A DNA stretch of 5,027 nucleotides. It comes from DASUCS01 sp036275935. Its GTDB lineage: Bacteria; Actinomycetota; Acidimicrobiia; Acidimicrobiales; JACDCH01. The notes under the pieces are model-generated. The model searched no databases and was not told the DNA's origin. It saw nothing but the letters and a program-made list of their open reading frames with translations. Positions 1 through 5,027 of this stretch are shown here, piece after piece; position 1 is the first letter of the stretch; the number at the start of each line of letters is the position of its first letter. Both the position numbers and the translations under genes were made by a program. The stretch spans positions 1 to 5,027 of the forward strand of contig DASUCS010000238.1 in assembly GCA_036275935.1 (NCBI GenBank), given 5' to 3'.

Positions 1-652
1 GTGGCGCAGCGAGCGGTGGGAGCTCATCGAGTACCTGAACGAGCTCGCCCACGGCCCGACCGCGGACTACATGCGTCCGAACTTCTGGCCGAACACGCCG
101 GACATCCTCGCCGGCATGTTGCGCAACGGTCCGCCTGCTGCGTTCCGGCTTCGATTGCTGCTGGCCGCGACGTTGAGCCCGAGCTACGGGATCTACTCCG
201 GGTACGAGCTCTGCGAGAACGAGCCGGCCTCCGAGACGAACGAGGAGTACCTCAATTCGGAGAAGTACGAAGTGCGGCCTCGGGTGTGGGATCGCCCGGA
301 CTCGCTGGCGCCCTTCATCACGCAGGTGAACGACATCCGCAACAAGCACGCCGCGTTCGACGAGTTGCGCACGATCACGTTCCATGGTGCCGACAACGAG
401 AACATCCTCGTGTACTCGAAGCGGTCCACCCAGCGTTCCGACGTCATGCTGTGTGTCGTGAACCTCGACCCGCACAACTGGCACGAAGCGACGCTGTCGC
501 TGGACCTCACCGCCCTCGGCGTCGAGCCCGGCGCGTCGTTCGTCGTCCATGACGAGCTCTCAGGTGAGAGCTACACGTGGAGCGAGCATCCGTACGTACG
601 ACTCGATCCCGCCCAACAGCCTGGACACGCCTTCGAAGTACGCGCCCACTGA
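1..652 (+). CDS. glgE: Alpha-1,4-glucan:maltose-1-phosphate maltosyltransferase GlgE, C-terminal part (5' truncated by window)
   Basis: This is the C-terminal 216 residues of GlgE, a GH13 (subfamily 3) enzyme that moves maltosyl units from alpha-maltose 1-phosphate onto the non-reducing ends of alpha-1,4-glucan and releases phosphate in the cytoplasm. Whole codons begin at base 2 and the TGA stop is at 650-652. Fragment residues 24-36 read MRPNFWPNTPDIL, a GlgE hallmark. Asp34 there (bases 101-103) lines up, from my memory of the Streptomyces enzyme, with the transition-state-stabilising Asp. Further GlgE signatures are GYELCEN (67-73) and NSEKYE (85-90). The end of the barrel runs to about residue 125, followed by the C-terminal beta-sandwich domain (about 130-214, with VVNLDPHNWHEATLSLDL). 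Family members are about 660-700 aa, so roughly 450 residues, including the nucleophile and acid/base regions, lie upstream and cannot be judged. The stop sits 2 bases before treS, so the genes are surely co-transcribed. Confidence 0.95.
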   Translation, partial: WRSERWELIEYLNELAHGPTADYMRPNFWPNTPDILAGMLRNGPPAAFRLRLLLAATLSPSYGIYSGYELCENEPASETNEEYLNSEKYEVRPRVWDRPDSLAPFITQVNDIRNKHAAFDELRTITFHGADNENILVYSKRSTQRSDVMLCVVNLDPHNWHEATLSLDLTALGVEPGASFVVHDELSGESYTWSEHPYVRLDPAQQPGHAFEVRAH

Positions 653-654
653 CG

Positions 655-2334
655 ATGGCGGGCACGATCGAATTCGACGACGCGCGCTGGTTCCAGCGCG
701 CGGTCTTCTACGAGGTAGCAGTCCGCGGCTTCTACGACGCGACCGGTGACGGCACCGGTGACCTGAGAGGCCTGACGGAGAAGCTGGAGTACCTGCAGTG
801 GCTCGGAGTCGACTGCCTCTGGCTGTTGCCGTTCTACCAATCGCCGCTGCGCGACGGTGGCTACGACATCAGCGACTTCTACACGGTCCTTCCCGCGTAC
901 GGCGATGTGAAGGACGCGGCGGAGCTCATCGACGAGGCCCATCGCCGCGACATCCGCATCATCGCCGACATGGTGATGAACCACACGAGCGACCAGCATC
1001 CATGGTTCCAGATGAGTCGGTCGTCGCGGGACAACGACAAGGCCGACTGGTACGTGTGGTCCGACGCCGATACGCGCTACTCGGAAGCTCGGATCATCTT
1101 CGTCGACACCGAGACGTCGAACTGGACGTGGGATCCGGTGCGCGAGCAGTACTACTGGCATCGGTTCTTCCATCATCAGCCCGACCTGAACTTCGACAAC
1201 CCCGAAGTGCAGGCCGCGATGTTGGACGTCGTGCGCTTCTGGCTCGATCTCGGGCTCGACGGGTTCCGTCTCGACGCCGTGCCGTACCTCTACGAGCGCG
1301 ACGGCACGAACGGCGAGAACCTTCCGGAGACACACGCGTACCTGAAGCGGCTGCGCGAAACCGTCGACGTCGAGTTCCCGGGCCGCGTACTGCTCGCGGA
1401 AGCGAATCAGTGGCCGGCCGACGTCGTCGAGTACTTCGGCGACGGCGACGAGTGCCACATGTGCTTCCACTTCCCGTTGATGCCCCGCATGTTCATGTCG
1501 GTGCGACGCGAGCAGCGCTATCCGATCACCGAGATCCTCGCCCAGACCCCGGACATCCCAGACGGGTGTCAATGGGGGATCTTCTTGCGCAACCACGACG
1601 AGCTGACGCTCGAGATGGTGACGGACGAAGAGCGCGACTACATGTACTCGGAGTACGCCAAGGATCCGCTCATGCGGCGGAACATCGGCATCTCCCGTCG
1701 CCTCTTCCCGCTGCTCGACAACGACCGTCGCATCGCTGAGCTGTTCCACGCGCTGCTGTTCTCGATGCCCGGTAGTCCTGTCCTGTACTACGGCGACGAG
1801 ATCGGGATGGGCGACAACATCTACCTCGGTGACCGCGACGGCGTTCGCACGCCGATGCAGTGGACGCCCGACCGCAACGCCGGCTTCAGCAAGGCCGACT
1901 TCGCGCAGCTGTATCTACCGCCGTTGATGGATCCGGTGTACGGCTACCAGGCCGTCAACGTCGAGGGCGAGACGCGCAACCCGAGCTCGTTCCTCCACTG
2001 GATGCGACGCATGCTCGCCGTACGTCGCGAACATCCCGTGCTGGCGACCGGCAAGCTCGAGGTTCTGTCGACGGAGAACCCGTCTGTGCTCGCGTACCTG
2101 CGCTACATGGAGCGCGACGACGGTGTGAACGACGTCGTACTGTGTGTGAACAACCTGAGCCGATTCGCCCAGCCGGTCGAGCTGCTGCTGCTCAATCACG
2201 CCGGAAAGATCCCGATCGAGGCGCTGGGCCGCGTGCCGTTCCCTCCCATCGGCGACCTGCCCTACTTCGTCACGCTTCCGCCTTACGGCTTCTACTGGTT
2301 CTCGCTGGTGGAGCCGGGTCTGGAGACGCAGTGA
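655..2334 (+). CDS. treS: Trehalose synthase / maltose alpha-D-glucosyltransferase TreS
   Basis: TreS is a cytoplasmic GH13 enzyme that interconverts trehalose and maltose; in this operon it supplies maltose to Mak. The 559-aa protein is complete and slightly shorter than the mycobacterial forms of about 600 aa, because it lacks their N-terminal extension. It opens with the typical WFQRAVFYEV (12-21) and GDGTGDLRGL (31-40). GH13 region I is DMVMNHTS (105-112), and HQPDLNFDNP (174-183) is the family's region V. Region II is GFRLDA with nucleophile Asp207. Region III is LLAEA with acid/base Glu249. Region IV is RNHDE with Asp315. GDEIGMGDN (380-388) and RTPMQW (398-403) follow, and then a C-terminal beta domain. 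The ATG at 655 is chosen because homology begins directly after it. An in-frame GTG at 577 would add 26 residues that overlap glgE and look unlike TreS. No Shine-Dalgarno precedes 655, so translation probably depends on ribosomes finishing glgE. The mak start overlaps its stop. TreS-Mak fusions exist elsewhere, but here the two are separate proteins. Confidence 0.97.
   Translation: MAGTIEFDDARWFQRAVFYEVAVRGFYDATGDGTGDLRGLTEKLEYLQWLGVDCLWLLPFYQSPLRDGGYDISDFYTVLPAYGDVKDAAELIDEAHRRDIRIIADMVMNHTSDQHPWFQMSRSSRDNDKADWYVWSDADTRYSEARIIFVDTETSNWTWDPVREQYYWHRFFHHQPDLNFDNPEVQAAMLDVVRFWLDLGLDGFRLDAVPYLYERDGTNGENLPETHAYLKRLRETVDVEFPGRVLLAEANQWPADVVEYFGDGDECHMCFHFPLMPRMFMSVRREQRYPITEILAQTPDIPDGCQWGIFLRNHDELTLEMVTDEERDYMYSEYAKDPLMRRNIGISRRLFPLLDNDRRIAELFHALLFSMPGSPVLYYGDEIGMGDNIYLGDRDGVRTPMQWTPDRNAGFSKADFAQLYLPPLMDPVYGYQAVNVEGETRNPSSFLHWMRRMLAVRREHPVLATGKLEVLSTENPSVLAYLRYMERDDGVNDVVLCVNNLSRFAQPVELLLLNHAGKIPIEALGRVPFPPIGDLPYFVTLPPYGFYWFSLVEPGLETQ
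681..702. repeat. Perfect inverted repeat (10-base arms, 2-base centre) inside the treS start region
   Basis: The left arm CGCGCGCTGG (681-690) and the right arm CCAGCGCGCG (693-702) are exact reverse complements around a TT centre. In mRNA this could fold as a 9-bp G+C-rich stem closed by a GTTC tetraloop, beginning 24 bases after the treS ATG. It lies wholly in coding sequence and encodes the conserved stretch ARWFQRA. No run of T follows, so it is not a typical intrinsic terminator. A role in slowing translation or protecting mRNA is possible but unproven. Confidence 0.6.
2322..2325 (+). promoter_or_regulatory. Probable Shine-Dalgarno for mak
   Basis: GGAG lies inside the last codons of treS, 5 bases before the GTG at 2331. 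Its spacing suits a ribosome binding site and supports GTG 2331 as the mak start. It is the only clear Shine-Dalgarno-like site at the three gene junctions in the window. Together with the 4-base GTGA overlap it suggests coupled translation of treS and mak. Confidence 0.55.
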
Positions 2335-3668
2335 CCCTGGACGTCGAACAGAAGGACCTCGCCACGCTGCTCCCGGACTTCCTCGTCCGACAGCGGTGGT
2401 ACGGAGCCAGTGACCTCGAGCTCGCCAACGTCGAGATCGAGGAGTTCGAGGTGTGGGGCGACGGCTGGCCGTATGTCGTGTGGATGCTCGTCGACGCGTG
2501 GTTCACCGATGAGTCCCTCGCTCGTTACCAGGTGCCGGTTGGTCTGCGACCGCTCGAACAGACCGAGAGGTTCCTCGAGGGCAAGGGACGAGGCTTCCTG
2601 GGAGACCTCGACACACCCGAGGGGCCCGCCTTGGCCTATGACGCGCTCGTCGATCCCGAGCTTGCGCTCGCGATCTGCAACCGAGTCGCTCCAGGTGAGC
2701 ACGTCACGCGCGTGCGGTCGCTCAACGTCGAGATGTCGAACACATCCGTCGTGTTCGACGAACGCCTCATCATGAAGCTGTTCCGCCGCCTCGCCGACGG
2801 CCCGAACCCCGACGTCGAGGTCACCGAGGCGCTGGCCAACGTGGGGTTCGCCAACATCAGCGCGCCGGTGGCGACGTGGCGCACCGGTGAGGTCGATCTC
2901 GCCGTCGTGCGCACCTTCCTCGAAGGTGGGACCGAAGGCTGGCAGCTCGCGTTGACCTCCCTGCGCGACGTGTACGGAAGCCGTCTCGATCCTGCAGAGT
3001 CCGGTGGTGACTTCGGACCCGAAGCGTTTCGTCTCGGACAGATCACCGCCGAGATGCATCTGAAGCTGGCCGACGCGATGGGCGTCAGCGATGCAGACCC
3101 CGCTGGATGGGCGGACACGATGACGTCGAGCCTTTCGAAGTCATCGGCGCGTGCGCTCGATGCGACTGCAATCACTTCCGCCTACGACGCATTGCGCAAC
3201 GTGCAGGACGCAGGCAGAGCGATCCGCGTCCACGGGGACTACCACCTCGGTCAGACGCTGCGAACCGACAGCGGTTGGTACATCCTCGACTTCGAGGGCG
3301 AGCCGGCCCTGCCGTTGGCGGAGCGACGCAAGCCGTCCTCGCCGCTGCGCGACGTGGCCGGGATGCTGCGCTCCTTCCACTACGCCGCCTATGTCGCGCT
3401 GACCGAACGCGGCGGCACGGCAGACCAAGACGAGCTGCTCGCCCTGGGTCGGCGCTGGGAGGACCACGTCGGCCATGCGTTCCGCAAGGGCTACTTCGAC
3501 ACGGACGGCATCGACGCGCTCATTCCGGCGAGCGCGCACGACCGCGATGTCGTGCTCGACGCGTTCATCCTCGCGAAAGCCGTGTACGAGGTCGGGTACG
3601 AGCTCGCGCACCGACCCGATTGGGCGCGCATCCCGCTCGAGGCGATCAGCCGTCTCGTGGGCCAGTGA
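2331..3668 (+). CDS. mak: Maltokinase Mak (Pep2)
   Basis: Mak phosphorylates maltose with ATP to alpha-maltose 1-phosphate, the donor used by GlgE; it acts in the cytoplasm. The 445-aa length matches the family (about 440-455 aa). The N-terminal domain has the typical LPDFLVRQRWYGA (14-26). The kinase part resembles aminoglycoside phosphotransferases: NTSVVF (137-142) and LIMKLFRR (146-153) with Lys149 as the likely ATP-binding lysine, then the catalytic loop VHGDYHLGQTL (300-310) with Asp303 as likely base and His305/Gln308. ILDFEGEP (318-325) follows, with Asp320 as a likely metal ligand, and then SPLRDVAGMLRS (337-348). The GTG start overlaps the treS TGA as GTGA and has a GGAG 5 bases upstream. 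Reading the frame further upstream stays open to 1860, but that part lies in another frame of treS and shows no Mak homology. No lesion or missing key residue is seen. Confidence 0.95.
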   Translation: MTLDVEQKDLATLLPDFLVRQRWYGASDLELANVEIEEFEVWGDGWPYVVWMLVDAWFTDESLARYQVPVGLRPLEQTERFLEGKGRGFLGDLDTPEGPALAYDALVDPELALAICNRVAPGEHVTRVRSLNVEMSNTSVVFDERLIMKLFRRLADGPNPDVEVTEALANVGFANISAPVATWRTGEVDLAVVRTFLEGGTEGWQLALTSLRDVYGSRLDPAESGGDFGPEAFRLGQITAEMHLKLADAMGVSDADPAGWADTMTSSLSKSSARALDATAITSAYDALRNVQDAGRAIRVHGDYHLGQTLRTDSGWYILDFEGEPALPLAERRKPSSPLRDVAGMLRSFHYAAYVALTERGGTADQDELLALGRRWEDHVGHAFRKGYFDTDGIDALIPASAHDRDVVLDAFILAKAVYEVGYELAHRPDWARIPLEAISRLVGQ

Positions 3669-3670
3669 GC

Positions 3671-3680
3671 CGGGTACCCG
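3671..3680. repeat. 10-bp perfect palindrome in the mak-glgB spacer
   Basis: CGGGTACCCG begins 2 bases after the mak stop and reads the same on both strands. Pairing does not extend into the flanks, so RNA could form at most a 3-bp stem with a 4-base loop; this is too weak for a terminator. It could be a protein-binding site or chance. The rest of the 36-base spacer (3669-3704) shows no clear promoter or strong ribosome binding site. Confidence 0.35.
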
Positions 3681-3704
3681 CGTTCTGTGGTGGCATCTGA
3701 GTCA

Positions 3705-5027
3705 ATGACCCGTCGACTGCTCGCGGCCGAAGTCGAGGCCATCGTCAAGGGGGAACACGGCACCCCTCACGATTTCCTCGGTCATCACGGAGGGCTTGTT
3801 CGGGTCTGGCGACCCGGCGCCGCCTCCGTACGAGTGGCGAAGACCAACGCCGAACGCATCCATGACGCTGGATTGTTCGAAGCGAGGGTCCCCGAGGACG
3901 TCACCGAGTACGACGTCGAGGTCACGTACCCAGACGGCACCGCGATCACGGTCGACGATCCGTATCGCCATTGGCCCACGCTCGGCGACTTGGACGTGTA
4001 CCTGATCGGCGAGGGCCGGCACGAGAAGCTGTGGGAGGTGCTCGGCGCGCACCATCGCACGCACGAAGGTGCGGTCGGCACCGCGTTCGCAGTGTGGGCT
4101 CCTGGCGCGCGTGCTGTCCGCGTCGTCGGCGACTTCAACTTGTGGGACGGCCGCGTGCACCCGATGCGCACGATGGGTTCGTCGGGCGTGTGGGAGCTGT
4201 TCGTGCCGGGCGTCGAGCCGGGCGCCAAGTACAAGTACGAGGTCCTCGGCGCGGACAACCGTTTGCGGCTCAAGGCCGACCCGATGGCCCAGTTCGCCGA
4301 GACCCCGCCGGGCACGGCGTCGATCGTGGCGGAGTCGCACCACGAATGGCGCGACGAGGAGTGGATGACGCGCCGGGCCTCGACCGATGTCGTCAACCAG
4401 CGCATGTCGACGTACGAGCTGCACCTCGGATCGTGGCGGCACAACGTCGAGGGCGGCGATCGTCCTCTGACGTATCTCGAGCTCGCCGAGCAGCTGCCCG
4501 AGTACGTCGCCGATCTCGGTTTCACGCACGTCGAGCTGATGCCCGTGGCCGAGCACCCCTTCGGCGGTTCGTGGGGCTACCAGGTGTCGTCGTACTACGC
4601 GCCGACATCGCGCTTTGGCTCGCCGGACGACTTCCGGGTGCTCGTCGACGCGCTGCACGCAAAGGGCATCGGCGTCATCGTCGACTGGGTCCCCGCCCAC
4701 TTCCCGAAGGACGAATGGGCATTGGCGCGCTTCGACGGCACCGCGCTGTACGAGCACGCCGATCCGCGACAAGGCGAGCATCCCGACTGGGGCACGCTCG
4801 TCTTCAACTTCGGGCGCCACGAGGTTCGCAACTTCCTGTTGGCCAACGCGTTGTTCTGGATCGAGGAGTTCCACATCGACGGTCTGCGTGTCGATGCGGT
4901 CGCGTCGATGCTCTACCTCGACTACTCGCGCAAGGAAGGGGAGTGGATCCCCAACGAATTCGGGGGACGCGAGAACCTCGAAGCGATCCACTTCCTCCAA
5001 GAGGTCAATACGGTCGTGTACGGCCGT
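3705..5027 (+). CDS. glgB: 1,4-alpha-glucan branching enzyme GlgB, N-terminal part (3' truncated by window)
   Basis: GlgB cuts alpha-1,4 chains and rejoins them as alpha-1,6 branches, here on the glucan made by GlgE. The frame is open from ATG 3705 to the last base, giving 441 codons of a family usually near 730 aa. An N-terminal N1 module with PHDFLG (21-26) and DPYRHWPTLGDLD (85-97) comes first. Then comes a CBM48 domain (about 120-205, with FAVWAPGARAVRVVGDFNLWDG at 128-149). The GH13 barrel starts with MSTYELHLGSWR (234-245). Region I is DWVPAHFP (327-334), and region II is GLRVDAVASML with nucleophile Asp397. The following DYSRKEGEWIPNEFGGRENL (406-425) is diagnostic for GlgB. By the E. 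coli spacing (Asp405, Glu458), the acid/base Glu should fall about nine residues past the window. In-frame GTGs at 3687 and 3690 are alternative starts; nothing farther upstream is possible because the mak TGA is in the same frame. Upstream Shine-Dalgarno signal is weak. Confidence 0.95.
   Translation, partial: MTRRLLAAEVEAIVKGEHGTPHDFLGHHGGLVRVWRPGAASVRVAKTNAERIHDAGLFEARVPEDVTEYDVEVTYPDGTAITVDDPYRHWPTLGDLDVYLIGEGRHEKLWEVLGAHHRTHEGAVGTAFAVWAPGARAVRVVGDFNLWDGRVHPMRTMGSSGVWELFVPGVEPGAKYKYEVLGADNRLRLKADPMAQFAETPPGTASIVAESHHEWRDEEWMTRRASTDVVNQRMSTYELHLGSWRHNVEGGDRPLTYLELAEQLPEYVADLGFTHVELMPVAEHPFGGSWGYQVSSYYAPTSRFGSPDDFRVLVDALHAKGIGVIVDWVPAHFPKDEWALARFDGTALYEHADPRQGEHPDWGTLVFNFGRHEVRNFLLANALFWIEEFHIDGLRVDAVASMLYLDYSRKEGEWIPNEFGGRENLEAIHFLQEVNTVVYGR

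Noticed and set aside
1..552. Plus-strand open frame of 183 codons overlapping glgE
   Set aside because: It is an arginine-rich shadow in another frame; the frame beginning at base 2 carries clear GlgE motifs.
591..600. Palindrome CGTACGTACG near the end of glgE
   Set aside because: It lies in coding sequence (PYVRL), has no extension in its flanks, and short palindromes of this kind are expected by chance.
577..654. Possible earlier GTG start of treS at 577
   Set aside because: The 26 added residues overlap the glgE end, are rich in R and T, and do not resemble TreS N-termini, while ATG 655 directly precedes homologous sequence.
742..762. Direct repeat ACCGGTGAC at 742-750 and 754-762
   Set aside because: It encodes the conserved TGDGTGD segment of TreS, so the repeat is explained by the protein sequence.
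571..1749. 392-codon open frame on the minus strand opposite treS
   Set aside because: It lies fully antisense to a well-supported treS; its composition is rich in V, R, H and E, as expected from the complement of G+C-rich codons, and it shows no recognisable domain.
1860..2330. Open extension upstream of mak that would give a 602-aa protein
   Set aside because: This part overlaps the conserved C-terminal third of treS in another frame and is an arginine-rich shadow. Mak homology begins right after GTG 2331, which has its own GGAG site.
3669..3704. Terminator or internal promoter between mak and glgB
   Set aside because: The only pairing is a 3-bp stem from the palindrome, there is no T run, and no convincing -35/-10 pair fits in 36 bases.
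3702..5000. 432-codon open frame on the minus strand opposite glgB
   Set aside because: It mirrors the glgB coding frame, is rich in R, V and D, and has no recognisable motif. GlgB on the plus strand has clear family signatures over the whole stretch.

Overview
This window is one continuous, plus-strand sugar-metabolism operon from a high-G+C bacterium, almost certainly a member of the Actinomycetota. It carries four genes in the order glgE (3' end only) – treS – mak – glgB (5' part only). Together they encode the GlgE pathway, which turns trehalose into branched alpha-glucan. The order matches the one I know from Streptomyces (glgE-treS-pep2-glgB), whereas mycobacteria usually split it into glgE-glgB and treS-mak. 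G+C looks to be in the mid-60s percent by eye (not counted). With GTG start usage, this fits an actinobacterium other than a very high-G+C streptomycete. A deep-branching class such as Acidimicrobiia is possible, but that is only a guess.

Layout: bases 1-652 hold the last 216 codons of glgE (maltosyltransferase). After a 2-base gap comes treS (655-2334, trehalose synthase, 559 aa, complete). Its stop overlaps the GTG start of mak by 4 bases (mak 2331-3668, maltokinase, 445 aa, complete). A 36-base spacer then leads to glgB (start taken as 3705, branching enzyme), which stays open to the last base of the window with 441 codons visible. No stretch longer than 36 bases lacks a gene. I see no RNA genes, insertion sequences, CRISPR arrays or convincing terminators. 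The operon's promoter and end both lie outside the window.

How the genes work together: TreS isomerises trehalose and maltose. Mak phosphorylates maltose with ATP to alpha-maltose 1-phosphate, which drives the flow. GlgE adds the maltosyl unit to growing alpha-1,4 chains. GlgB adds alpha-1,6 branches. All key catalytic motifs that fall inside the window are present and look intact.

I do not see a new system. The points worth a second look are small: a perfect 10+2+10 inverted repeat just inside treS, the lack of a Shine-Dalgarno for treS directly after the glgE stop, the same-frame mak/glgB junction with a 10-bp palindrome, and the uncertain glgB start.
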